Origin: M2408 sp044348665
Lineage (GTDB): Bacteria > Bacteroidota > Bacteroidia > Flavobacteriales_D > Crocinitomicaceae
DNA: 64,000 nt
NCBI GenBank assembly: GCA_044348665.1
Contig: JBIKSI010000001.1
Location: 1 to 64,000, forward strand
Direction of reading: 5' to 3'
Shown here in pieces: positions 8,888 to 17,284 of this stretch. The notes under the pieces were generated by a model. It had not been told where the DNA came from, searched no databases, and saw only the letters and a list, made by a program, of their open reading frames with translations. Each line of letters begins with the position of its first letter. The stretch's first letter is position 1. The position numbers were made by a program, and so were the translations under genes.

Positions 8888-11770
8888 TTATTTTCTTACT
8901 AATTGAAAAAATCCTTGTCCAGTTAATTCTGTATTATCTAAACCAATACCTGAATATTGATAGAAATAAGTCCCTTCAGAAGCTTCATTTCCGTTACTTA
9001 ACAATCCATTCCATGTTGAATTTACTAAATCTCCTTCAAACATTACATTACCCCAACGATTCAAAATAACATAAGTAAAACTTTTAAAATTAGTCGTATT
9101 TAAAGTGAAAAAATCATTGTCATTATCTCCATTTGGAGTAAAAATATTTGGAGGATACAAAGATGGCTCTGATAAAATGGTAATTTGTAAGTATGCCGTA
9201 TCAGTACAAATTCCTTGGAATGCAACAAGTTCCACGGTAAATGTATTTGTGACATTGTAAGAAGTAGATTGATTTGATATATCAGTTCCTAACAGAGTTT
9301 GTCCATTACCAAAATCCCAATCAAAAGAGTCTGCATTTTGACTTGTATTGGAAAAGGTGACTGCTAATGGTAAATCACCAATCGTTTCACTTGCTAAAAA
9401 GGACGCAGAAACAGGATCTAATTGTTGAACAAAAACACTATCAACTGTTAAACAAACGGCATCAGTAACTGTAACGAAATACCAACCTGTAGCAAGGTTT
9501 TGTGCTGTTTGTGTGTTTGATACAATCGGCCCTGTGATTCCTGGACCATTCCATTGATAAACTACTGTTCCAGTTGCTCCGACTACGGTAACATCGCTTG
9601 TTCCAGTTGCTGCGCAATTCACTGAAACAGTCTGACTTGTATTGGAAATATCCAAGGTCTGATTAAGAATTAGACTTACTGATTCTGTGCTTGTATTCCC
9701 ACAAATATCAGTCGCTGTAACGTTAAATATTTGTGTTCCGTTCGTTAATGCCGATGCTGTTACTGTGGCTCCCGTTCCGAGGTTTCCGTCCCACGTGTAC
9801 GTGTAAGGTTGAAAGCCTCCACTCGCTAAGGCAGTTAAATCTACCGTAGGGTCGGGACATTGGATTGTAACATCAGGAGCATTTATAGTTATAGTTGGAT
9901 CTGGAGCTATGGCAATAGTCACACTTGCTGTTTCAGTTTGTCCACATTCGTCTGTCACTGTTACTGTATAAGTTGGAAAACCTTCAACAAGTCCTGGAAC
10001 GCTTGCTCCATTTGCACCATTATCCCAGGCAAAACTCAACAATCCATTTCCTCCGTTTGCGTTTGCAGTTAATTGAACTGTTTGATCTATACAGGTAGCC
10101 AAAGGTGCTGATGCTGTAACAACGATTGGTATTAAATCTTCAAATTCTAAGACCAAATCTTCTGTATATATATTATTACAAGCATCTGTTGCAGTTACTG
10201 TATAGGTTTGCACATCTGTTGCACCTGTTACAAAATTTCCTACTTCTCCATTACTCCATGTTATTTGAATTGGGAAAACCCCACCTATTTCAAAAGCAAA
10301 CATATTTACCGTTAAATCACCACAAGCAACAATGTCAGCAAATAAATCTAAATCCATAGCTGGAGGTGGAGATTGTGTTATGGTAACTGAACTTTGAAAA
10401 ACGAAACCACAAAAATCACTTATGTCTACTGTATAAGTTTGAGTTCCCACTCCATTTATTGATCCAAAAACAGTGTCACCAATTTCACCATTACTCCAAG
10501 CGTATTCATAAGGTGCAGTTCCTCCGATTGCTTGCACAGTCATCTCTACAGTATCACTTGGACAAAAAACGATTGGCGCGTTGACAGTTGCATCAAATAT
10601 TGGTTCTTCAGAAATTGTTAAAGTTTTTTCAATCGTAATTACATCTCCACATTCAGATGTGTAAGTAGCAGTAACAATAACTGTTTCATTTCCTTCTAAA
10701 ACTCCATCTTGAAACGCACTTAGGTTCAAGCGAATAGTATCTTCACCTGGATTGAAAGTTACATTATCAGCTAAGTTAGTATAATCTACTCCCTCTGTTG
10801 CAGTACCAGATAATACATAATTTACAACGGTTGTTTCATCAATCATTGATTGCGGTCTTGTAAATACAAAGTCTGCAGAAGTACAGTTTTCATAAATGAT
10901 GGTATCTCCTGTAACAGTTGATAAATCAATATTTAATCCAGTGGAAGTTAAAGATCCCGCCTGTAGAAATACTCCTGAATCATAAGATGCATCAAAAGCA
11001 TCTGCAATTGCTATTTTAATGTGGTAAGTTTCTCCACAAGTTACAGGCGAAAATGCAGTTAAAACAACCGTCATACCATCGTATTGAACGCTTTGTTGGG
11101 AATTGTTATTAAAAAAAACGCTGTATGCTTGCCAGTTTGGATCGATTTGATCACAGTTGCCCTCGTCACCAAAGTCTCCCGCACTTCCATTATTAATAGT
11201 GTTGATTGCCACAGGTGTAGTTGTTCCCGGAATTATTGCAATATTTTCTCCATTATTTGTAAATGTTCCGTTGATTCCTGGTCCAGAGATAAAAAAACCA
11301 AATACATCATTAAAATCCGAGCATACATACTCGTTATACTCTTCTGATCCAAACACATATTTAAAGGAAATAGTATCTCCAATAGGAATGAAATCAAACT
11401 CTAAAATACCATGGTCATTTAAATCTGTTGTTGCAATATCTTCTAAATCTTGATCAACAACGATTAAATCAGCAAATCCTAAAGTTGCTCCACCTTGATC
11501 ATTTGGTCCAACTGCAACGTTTACATCTCCAGATCCTATAATCATTCCAGAATTTATACCAACATTAGAATTGACACCATTGAAAAATCCACATTGAGTA
11601 GTTAAAATGCTTCCCGGCTGTCCATTAAAAGTTACATTTGAAACGGTTACCCCAGAACCAGCCAACACATTTTGAACCAACTCCTCTGGTGTCATTGTGG
11701 TAGTAACATTTAATTGGCTATAAATGAAACAATTAACTATTAAAAAGAGAATAACGAATATTTTTTTCAT
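8888..11770 (-). CDS. Choice-of-anchor L adhesin with PKD domain and type B C-terminal domain
   Basis: A 960-aa secreted surface protein. After the signal peptide (about 1-20) comes a choice-of-anchor L domain (about 22-280, FKYVFGSEEYNEYV and VFGFFISGPG). Next are a Calx-beta-like domain (about 285-390, ATEGVDYT, FQDGVLEGNET), several SprB/PKD-like repeats of about 90 aa (about 395-790), one PKD domain (about 795-870, SFDWDFGNG), and a type B sorting domain (about 875-960, IFTPNGDNDNDFF, LNRWGNVMF, GTYFYQY). It should be exported by the type IX system and displayed on the cell surface. A minus-strand box TAAATTTG (11831-11824) may drive it. The ligand is unknown. Confidence 0.92.
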   Translation of the reverse strand: MKKIFVILFLIVNCFIYSQLNVTTTMTPEELVQNVLAGSGVTVSNVTFNGQPGSILTTQCGFFNGVNSNVGINSGMIIGSGDVNVAVGPNDQGGATLGFADLIVVDQDLEDIATTDLNDHGILEFDFIPIGDTISFKYVFGSEEYNEYVCSDFNDVFGFFISGPGINGTFTNNGENIAIIPGTTTPVAINTINNGSAGDFGDEGNCDQIDPNWQAYSVFFNNNSQQSVQYDGMTVVLTAFSPVTCGETYHIKIAIADAFDASYDSGVFLQAGSLTSTGLNIDLSTVTGDTIIYENCTSADFVFTRPQSMIDETTVVNYVLSGTATEGVDYTNLADNVTFNPGEDTIRLNLSAFQDGVLEGNETVIVTATYTSECGDVITIEKTLTISEEPIFDATVNAPIVFCPSDTVEMTVQAIGGTAPYEYAWSNGEIGDTVFGSINGVGTQTYTVDISDFCGFVFQSSVTITQSPPPAMDLDLFADIVACGDLTVNMFAFEIGGVFPIQITWSNGEVGNFVTGATDVQTYTVTATDACNNIYTEDLVLEFEDLIPIVVTASAPLATCIDQTVQLTANANGGNGLLSFAWDNGANGASVPGLVEGFPTYTVTVTDECGQTETASVTIAIAPDPTITINAPDVTIQCPDPTVDLTALASGGFQPYTYTWDGNLGTGATVTASALTNGTQIFNVTATDICGNTSTESVSLILNQTLDISNTSQTVSVNCAATGTSDVTVVGATGTVVYQWNGPGITGPIVSNTQTAQNLATGWYFVTVTDAVCLTVDSVFVQQLDPVSASFLASETIGDLPLAVTFSNTSQNADSFDWDFGNGQTLLGTDISNQSTSYNVTNTFTVELVAFQGICTDTAYLQITILSEPSLYPPNIFTPNGDNDNDFFTLNTTNFKSFTYVILNRWGNVMFEGDLVNSTWNGLLSNGNEASEGTYFYQYSGIGLDNTELTGQGFFQLVRK

Positions 11771-11823
11771 ACACTTTAAGAAACTATTTTGCGTAAAAAT
11801 ATAAAATTAAATTAATTTTAAGG

Positions 11824-11831
11824 CAAATTTA
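11824..11831 (-). promoter_or_regulatory. Possible -7 box for the choice-of-anchor L gene
   Basis: TAAATTTG on the minus strand matches TAnnTTTG exactly, 54 bp before the start at 11770. No clear -33 box was found. Confidence 0.35.
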
Positions 11832-11852
11832 GTAAACAATATAGATACCATT

Positions 11853-13247
11853 ATGGAAATGCAAAACTCACAAAATTTTATAAATAGTAATAAAGATCGT
11901 TTTTTAAATGAATTAATTGATTTACTTAAAATTCCTTCCGTGTCAGCTGATCCAGCCTATACGAACGATGTAAAACTAGCTTCTGAGAATGTTGCCACAA
12001 GTTTAAAAAATGCTGGATTAGATAAGGTAGAAGTTTTCCCAACCAAAGGTCATCCAATTGTTTATGGTGAAAAGATCATTGATGCAAATTTGCCGACAGT
12101 TTTAGTTTATGGACATTATGATGTGCAACCAGCTGATCCGATTGAATTATGGACAAGCCCAGCGTTTGAACCTGTTATTAAAAAAACAGAGATTCATCCT
12201 GATGGTGCAATTTTTGCGCGTGGTGCTTGCGACGATAAAGGTCAAATGTTTATGCATGTTAAAGCAGTTGAAGCTATGATTGCTACCAATGAACTTCCTT
12301 GTAATGTCAAGTTCATGATTGAAGGGGAAGAAGAAGTTGGAAGTGTAAATTTGGGAACTTTTACTTCTGAAAATAAAGACTTGTTAAAAGCAGATATTAT
12401 TTTGGTTTCAGATACAGGTATGTTGTCCAACGATACACCTTCCATTACAACTGGTTTGAGAGGTTTAAGTTATGTGGAGGTAGAAGTAACTGGCCCAAAT
12501 CGTGATTTACATTCTGGACTTTATGGTGGTTGTGTTGCAAATCCAATTAACGCCTTAGCAAAAATGATTGCTTCTTTGCATGACGAAAATAATCACATTA
12601 CAATTCCTGGTTTTTATGAAAAAGTAGACGAACTTTCTCAAGTTGAAAGAAATGAAATGGCAAAAGCTCCTTTTAGTCATGAAAAATATTGTAAGGCCTT
12701 AGATATTGCTGATGTTTCTGGTGAAGAAGGTTATTCAACACCCGAAAGAGGTTCAATTAGACCAACTTTAGATGTCAACGGAATTTGGGGTGGTTACACA
12801 GGTGAAGGCGCTAAAACAGTAATTGCTTCTAAAGCGTATGCCAAGATTTCAATGCGTTTGGTGCCACATCAAATGCCGGATGAAATTACAGAATTATTTC
12901 AAAAACATTTTGAATCCATTGCTCCCCAAGGAATTAAAGTAAAAGTTAATCCGCACCATGGGGGTGAGCCAGTAGTTACTCCAATTGATTCTATTGCTTA
13001 CCAAGCTGCTAGTAATGCCTATGAAAAAACTTTTGGGAAAAAACCAATTCCAGTTCGAAGTGGCGGAAGTATTCCAATTATCGCTCTTTTTGAACAAGTT
13101 TTGGGTCTAAAAACAATTATGATGGGCTTTGGTTTGGACAGTGATGCAATTCATTCACCAAATGAACATTATGGTTTATTCAATTTTTACAAAGGAATTG
13201 AAACTATCCCTCATTTCTACCATGAATTTAATAAATTATCAAACTGA
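11853..13247 (+). CDS. M20 family dipeptidase
   Basis: A 464-aa cytoplasmic zinc peptidase of the M20 family, close to the carnosinase/CNDP2-like group, cleaving dipeptides. Metal and catalytic motifs are visible: YGHYDVQPAD near residue 88, ARGACDDKGQM (bridging aspartate), IEGEEEVGS (general-base glutamate pair), SDTG, and the final histidine in SDAIHSPNEH. The dimerisation-domain insert lies in the middle. No signal peptide is present. The start may be the ATG at 11853 or the in-frame ATG at 11859. Its stop overlaps the start of the next gene (TGATG), so the two are probably cotranscribed. Confidence 0.94.
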   Translation: MEMQNSQNFINSNKDRFLNELIDLLKIPSVSADPAYTNDVKLASENVATSLKNAGLDKVEVFPTKGHPIVYGEKIIDANLPTVLVYGHYDVQPADPIELWTSPAFEPVIKKTEIHPDGAIFARGACDDKGQMFMHVKAVEAMIATNELPCNVKFMIEGEEEVGSVNLGTFTSENKDLLKADIILVSDTGMLSNDTPSITTGLRGLSYVEVEVTGPNRDLHSGLYGGCVANPINALAKMIASLHDENNHITIPGFYEKVDELSQVERNEMAKAPFSHEKYCKALDIADVSGEEGYSTPERGSIRPTLDVNGIWGGYTGEGAKTVIASKAYAKISMRLVPHQMPDEITELFQKHFESIAPQGIKVKVNPHHGGEPVVTPIDSIAYQAASNAYEKTFGKKPIPVRSGGSIPIIALFEQVLGLKTIMMGFGLDSDAIHSPNEHYGLFNFYKGIETIPHFYHEFNKLSN

Positions 13248-13714
13248 TGAAATTCTTAATTCCTCTCTTATTTTTAAGTTTATTTTTTGTTTCCTGTGAA
13301 TTCGAAGAACCAAGTTTTTCAGGAATGGAAAGTTATAAGATTGAAAAATTTGAAAATAACGAATTGCTGGTAAACCTTGTCTTCAAACTAAAAAATGAAA
13401 ATGGATTTAACATCAAAGTTAAGCCTTCCAAATTAAATTTATTTGTGGAAGATACACAAATGGCTACCATTTTTATGGACAAAAAGGTAAAATTCAAAAA
13501 GAAAAGGGAAGGAACATACGAAAGTAAAATAAGAATTAAATTGGTTGATGGTGCCATGTTTTCCATGCTAAAGTTTGCTGGTAAGAAGGAACTAAAATTG
13601 CGTTTCGAAGGAAAAGTAAAGGGTGGGGTGTTTATTTTCTCAAAAAAAATTCAAGTGGATGAAACGAAAACTGTTTCTACAGATAAATTTAATATGCAAC
13701 AGTTGTTCAAATAA
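13247..13714 (+). CDS. LEA-type-2-like lipoprotein
   Basis: A 155-aa lipoprotein with signal sequence and lipobox (FVSC, cysteine near residue 17). The mature part is a small beta-sandwich-like domain (LLVNLVFKLKNENGFNIKVKPSKL, cut here at the visible core LVNLVFKLKNEN) resembling LEA-14/WHy (water stress and hypersensitive response) domains. It starts on the overlapping TGATG with the peptidase gene. The function of such periplasmic lipoproteins is not known. The lipoprotein assignment is firm; the LEA-like assignment is by pattern only. Confidence 0.75.
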   Translation: MKFLIPLLFLSLFFVSCEFEEPSFSGMESYKIEKFENNELLVNLVFKLKNENGFNIKVKPSKLNLFVEDTQMATIFMDKKVKFKKKREGTYESKIRIKLVDGAMFSMLKFAGKKELKLRFEGKVKGGVFIFSKKIQVDETKTVSTDKFNMQQLFK

Positions 13715-13719
13715 AGGTT

Positions 13720-14310
13720 TTGTCTAAAAAAATACTGCCCAAAATGTCCTTAGAATTACTTGATTTTAAAATTCTTGAAAAAGGAAAATACGAGACTTAT
13801 CTTAATGAAAATCAAATTAGTACTTTCCATGAGCTAATTTCATTTGTGCAAGCATTGCCTTATGGTAGAAATGAGAATAGATCCGATTTTTCACTTGTTT
13901 TTAAAGAAAAAAAAGGCACTTGCTCAAGTAAACACGGATTACTGCAAGAAATCGTAGAAATCAATTCGATTCAAGAAATAGAATTAATGGTCGGTATATT
14001 TTTGATGAATAGAGATTTTCATCCCAAGGTAAAAGCGGTTTTAGAAAAGCATAATTTAGATCATATTCCAGAAGCACATTCATTTTTGCGTTTTCAAGGA
14101 CAAAGATTTGATTTTACAAGTACAAAAAGCGAACTTTCAAAATTTGAACCATTTCTCGTTAGAGAACAAAGATGTGAATCTCAGCAACTAATTGATTGGA
14201 AACCAATGATTCATAAACATTATATAGAATCCTGGTTAAAAAGAAAAAATCTTCTCTTTTCTCCCGATGAAATTTGGAAAATTAGAGAAGAATGCATTGC
14301 AGCCATGTAG
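13720..14310 (+). CDS. Unrecognised protein, possibly transglutaminase-like
   Basis: A 196-aa soluble protein with no signal peptide. I do not recognise a named family. C68 in KGTCSSKHGLL, H120 in EAHSFLRF and D131 in RFDFT have the order and spacing of a transglutaminase-like Cys-His-Asp triad, and the surrounding segments fit: a helix starting at the cysteine and strands around the histidine and aspartate. This is a suggestion from pattern, not a demonstrated relationship. It begins with TTG at 13720, 5 bp behind the lipoprotein gene; the ATG at 13744 is an alternative start (188 aa). It is probably in the same transcript as the two genes before it. Confidence 0.7.
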   Translation: MSKKILPKMSLELLDFKILEKGKYETYLNENQISTFHELISFVQALPYGRNENRSDFSLVFKEKKGTCSSKHGLLQEIVEINSIQEIELMVGIFLMNRDFHPKVKAVLEKHNLDHIPEAHSFLRFQGQRFDFTSTKSELSKFEPFLVREQRCESQQLIDWKPMIHKHYIESWLKRKNLLFSPDEIWKIREECIAAM

Positions 14311-14371
14311 TTTTTACCTGATTAACAAAAAATTCCGTAATTTTGGTATAATAATAGCAAGAACTTATTGC

Positions 14372-15595
14372 ATGTGCAAAATTATTTCCTTTACTTTTCT
14401 TATTGTTTTTCAAATGATTTTTACTCGTTTGAATGCGCAACTTATTGAAAGTAACCATCAATTATTATGGCAAATTACAGGAAATGGATTAAAGAAGCCA
14501 AGTTATCTTTTTGGAAGTTATCATTCCAATGATCCCCGAGTTTTTAAACTTTCTGATAGCACTTATTCTGCTTTATATCAAGTGGAAGGATACGTTCTGG
14601 AAGCAGATATTTATCAGTTGTTTTCACAATATGATATGAGATTAGATGCTGTTGACTTAAAATTTGATGCAAATGGAAATCCATATACGAGTAATAAAAA
14701 AGCAGGTCTTACTAAATATGGAACTGAAGACGGAAGACCACAATTTTTAGATCTCTATTTTCAGCAATTGGCCTACAATCTTAAAAAGGAGTTTTATCAT
14801 TTGGAAACTATTGAAGAACAGATGGAAGCCTTTGAATCTGTTTACGAAAGAACGCCAACGCAAAAAAGTTTACAACAGTTAAAATTGGTGCAAGATAAAT
14901 TGTTACTTGCTTATCTAAGAGGGGATATTGAGCAGGTTAAAAGTATTATTCAATCCCAACTGAGTGATTCAAAAAATGCTTATGATCGATTAATTGTAAG
15001 TAGGAATGTTAATATGGTTAACGGCATCGATACCTTAATTAAAAAGAAATCACTTTTTATTGCAATTGGTTGTGGGCATTTAGCTGGTAATGAGGGTGTT
15101 ATTTCCCTTCTACGGAAGAAAGGTTATGACTTAAGGCAGGTGGTTGCTTCTTATTCTGAAAATAAAACTGTTGCAGAAAGTAAGATTTTGGCACAAAATA
15201 AATATAAATATCAGGATTCCACTTATAAATTTTCCGCAATTTTTGGTGGGAAACCAATTCTTGATACGAGCCTAAATGTTTTTCGTTTGGTCTATCAAGA
15301 AATGGGTCAGGGAAATACCTACATCATTGAAATAGAAAAATTAATGGATGAAAATTTAGTTGAATACGCTGCTGATGTGATTGATTTACCCGAAGAATCA
15401 AAAGTTCATGAAATACTTCACCAAAACAAAATTCAAGCCTTCGAGGGAATTGGTTATGAATTTAATGCTGGTTTGAGCTGGAAACGAGTTTTCATTATTA
15501 ATGGTAATTTGGTGAAATTGATTTGCTACGGCGGAAACAAATTTATGAATTCAAATCGTCCTAAAAACTTCTTTAATCAAGTAAGTTTTGAGTAA
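14372..15595 (+). CDS. TraB/GumN family protein
   Basis: A 408-aa exported protein of the TraB/GumN family, a group related to Tiki metalloproteases. Visible family marks are LLWQITGNGLKKPSYLFGS with SYHSND near the mature N terminus, the acidic EADIY segment, and IAIGCGHLAGNEGV, which holds the conserved GxxH. I chose the ATG at 14372 because it places a clean signal peptide (ending LNAQ) at the start. A longer frame from 14267 would overlap the previous gene by 44 bp. The C-terminal third (about residues 265-408) extends beyond the usual domain and is unassigned. Whether it is an active protease is unknown. Confidence 0.85.
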   Translation: MCKIISFTFLIVFQMIFTRLNAQLIESNHQLLWQITGNGLKKPSYLFGSYHSNDPRVFKLSDSTYSALYQVEGYVLEADIYQLFSQYDMRLDAVDLKFDANGNPYTSNKKAGLTKYGTEDGRPQFLDLYFQQLAYNLKKEFYHLETIEEQMEAFESVYERTPTQKSLQQLKLVQDKLLLAYLRGDIEQVKSIIQSQLSDSKNAYDRLIVSRNVNMVNGIDTLIKKKSLFIAIGCGHLAGNEGVISLLRKKGYDLRQVVASYSENKTVAESKILAQNKYKYQDSTYKFSAIFGGKPILDTSLNVFRLVYQEMGQGNTYIIEIEKLMDENLVEYAADVIDLPEESKVHEILHQNKIQAFEGIGYEFNAGLSWKRVFIINGNLVKLICYGGNKFMNSNRPKNFFNQVSFE

Positions 15596-15702
15596 AATAT
15601 TCATTAATAGCAAAACACTTATTGATAAGTCATTAGGTTAATTTTAATTTCTAAATTGTTTTTAAGAGTTAAAATTTTGGTTTTGATAGAATTATTGTGC
15701 CT

Positions 15703-15856
15703 CGAAAACGTAAATCTGGCACCTTTCACAAAAAGTAAGCGTAAAAAAATCAAGTGTTTGAGTGCAGCGAGTTTTGATTTTTTAGCGTCGTTTGTTGAAA
15801 GGTAGATGCGTTTTCAAGCACTAGACTTTTGGTTCTTTTTGGCGATGAAAAAGAAC
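15703..15856. repeat. Long imperfect inverted repeat followed by a short hairpin
   Basis: Three nested arms pair in order: CGAAAACG at 15703-15710 with CGTTTTCA at 15809-15816; CCTTTCACAAA at 15722-15732 with TTTGTTGAAAGG at 15791-15802 (one bulge); and AAAAAATCAA at 15744-15753 with TTGATTTTTT at 15774-15783. Right behind it GTTCTTTTT at 15832-15840 pairs perfectly with AAAAAGAAC at 15848-15856 across 7 nt. The nested layout looks like a mobile palindromic repeat (REP or MITE-like) rather than a terminator. Whether other copies exist in the genome cannot be seen from this window. Confidence 0.6.
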
Positions 15857-15899
15857 AAAGATTAGAATTTTGGCTTAAATTGTATCTTTTAGTGGTAGA

Positions 15900-15933
15900 T
15901 TTGAGGTTAATCAATTAAAAAAAATTAAATTTG
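15900..15933 (+). promoter_or_regulatory. Possible promoter of the DUF2911 gene
   Basis: TTTG at 15900-15903 and TAAATTTG at 15926-15933 match the Bacteroidota -33 and -7 boxes, with 22 bp between them (slightly long). The ATG follows 32 bp after the -7 box. Confidence 0.5.
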
Positions 15934-15965
15934 TAACTTAATAAACTAAATTTCAACGTTTCAAA

Positions 15966-16802
15966 ATGAAAAAATTAATCATAATTGCCCTAGCATTTTG
16001 CTCAATTCAAATGAATGCTCAAGGTTTAAAAACTCCTGCAAAAAGTCCTTTAGCGTCTGTTAAACAAGCTGTTGGTTTGGGAGATGTAAGTGTAGAATAT
16101 TCTCGCCCAAGTAAAAGTGGAAGAACGGTTTTTGGTGATGTTGTTCCTTTTGGTGAACTTTGGAGAACAGGAGCAAATGCTTCAACAAAAATGACTTTTA
16201 CAGAAGATGTTAAAGTGAATGGTCAAGCTCTTAAGGCCGGAACTTATGCAGTTTATACAATTCCTAATAAAGAAGATTGGACCATTATTTTTAATAAAAA
16301 TTTAACACTTTGGGGTTCTGACGGTTACTCTGAAACGGAAGATGCAGCAAGAATTTTGGTGAAAACTCAAAAAATTTCAGACCTTGTTGAAACCTTTACA
16401 ATTCAATTTACTAATACTAAAACTACCCAGATTACAACAGAATTTACTTGGGAAAACACAAAGGTTTCTTTTGACATCACGGTAGATATCGACGAAAAGT
16501 TGATGAAAAACATTGAAGCTGCAATGGCTCAAGATAAACGTCCTTATCACCAATCAGCTCAGTATTATTACGACAACAAAAAAGATATGGATAAAGCTCT
16601 TGAATGGGCGACTAAAGCTTTTGAGTTAAATCCAAGTGCATATTGGTCAGGCTTATTGAAAGCAAAAATTCAATTTGAATTAAACGACAAAAAAGGTGCA
16701 ATTGCTACTGCTGAACAAGTTAAAAAATTAGCAGAAGAGGATAAAGATCCAGCTTATGTTAAACAAGCAGAGGAATTAATTCAAAAAGCAAAAGCGAAGT
16801 AA
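15966..16802 (+). CDS. DUF2911 domain protein with C-terminal TPR-like repeats
   Basis: A 278-aa exported protein (signal peptide ending in MNAQG, about residue 19). Residues 30-170 are the DUF2911 domain, with the typical VEYSRPSKSGRTVFG and PFGELWRTGANAST segments and the ITF/WTIIFNK strands. Residues 175-278 are helical, with a TPR-like unit (ALEWATKAFELNPSAYW). DUF2911 proteins are common in Bacteroidota and have no established function. It appears to be a single gene, with its own promoter-like boxes. Confidence 0.88.
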   Translation: MKKLIIIALAFCSIQMNAQGLKTPAKSPLASVKQAVGLGDVSVEYSRPSKSGRTVFGDVVPFGELWRTGANASTKMTFTEDVKVNGQALKAGTYAVYTIPNKEDWTIIFNKNLTLWGSDGYSETEDAARILVKTQKISDLVETFTIQFTNTKTTQITTEFTWENTKVSFDITVDIDEKLMKNIEAAMAQDKRPYHQSAQYYYDNKKDMDKALEWATKAFELNPSAYWSGLLKAKIQFELNDKKGAIATAEQVKKLAEEDKDPAYVKQAEELIQKAKAK

Positions 16803-16842
16803 TTAGCTAATTTATTTAATCAGCTAATTAGCTAATTATTAA
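16801..16842. repeat. AGCTAATT short tandem repeats
   Basis: Units of (C)AGCTAATT are repeated between the DUF2911 stop and the dut start. They are low-complexity, with no other signal seen. Confidence 0.4.
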
Positions 16843-16844
16843 AG

Positions 16845-17276
16845 ATGGAAGTAAAAGTAATAAACAATTCGAATCACCCTTTGCCTCAGTATGAAAGTTC
16901 TGGTGCTGCGGGTTTGGATTTAAAAGCAAATATTTCTGAAAAACTGGAACTTAAGCCGCTAGAACGCGTATTGGTAAAAACTGGTTTGTTTTTGGAAATT
17001 CCTCAAGGATATGAAGCCCAAGTGCGCCCAAGAAGTGGTTTGGCATTAAAAAACGGAATTACCGTACTAAATTCTCCAGGTACAGTAGATGCTGATTACC
17101 GAGGTGAAATTGGTGTAATTTTGGTAAATCTTTCTTCTGAAATCTTTGTCATTAATGATGGAGATAGAATTGCACAGCTGGTTTTTGCTAAAGTGGAACA
17201 AGCAAATTGGTTGGAGGCAGAAAATTTAAGTGATACAAATCGTGGTGCCGGTGGTTTTGGCAGTACGGGAAAATAA
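16845..17276 (+). CDS. dut: dUTP diphosphatase
   Basis: A 143-aa trimeric dUTPase that hydrolyses dUTP to dUMP and pyrophosphate, keeping uracil out of DNA and supplying dTMP synthesis. All five motifs are present: SGAAGLDLKA, PRSGLA, GTVDADYRGEIGV, GDRIAQLVF and the C-terminal RGAGGFGSTG arm. Length is standard. The nucleotidyltransferase gene follows after 8 bp, and this starts the tight set running to the EnvC-like gene. Confidence 0.98.
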   Translation: MEVKVINNSNHPLPQYESSGAAGLDLKANISEKLELKPLERVLVKTGLFLEIPQGYEAQVRPRSGLALKNGITVLNSPGTVDADYRGEIGVILVNLSSEIFVINDGDRIAQLVFAKVEQANWLEAENLSDTNRGAGGFGSTGK

Positions 17277-17284
17277 ATTGAACT

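Larger units (their letters stand above)
15596..15965. other. 370-bp gap with a large imperfect palindrome
   Basis: No gene is seen here. The stretch contains a small palindrome (ACTTAT-TG-ATAAGT, 15617-15630), a long imperfect inverted repeat at about 15703-15816, a perfect 9-bp stem-loop at 15832-15856 and a promoter-like pair just before the DUF2911 gene. The inverted repeats are listed separately. Confidence 0.7.

Noticed and set aside
14267..14371. Longer start for the TraB/GumN protein
   Set aside because: It would overlap the previous gene by 44 bp and hide the signal peptide in the interior; the ATG at 14372 gives a normal one.
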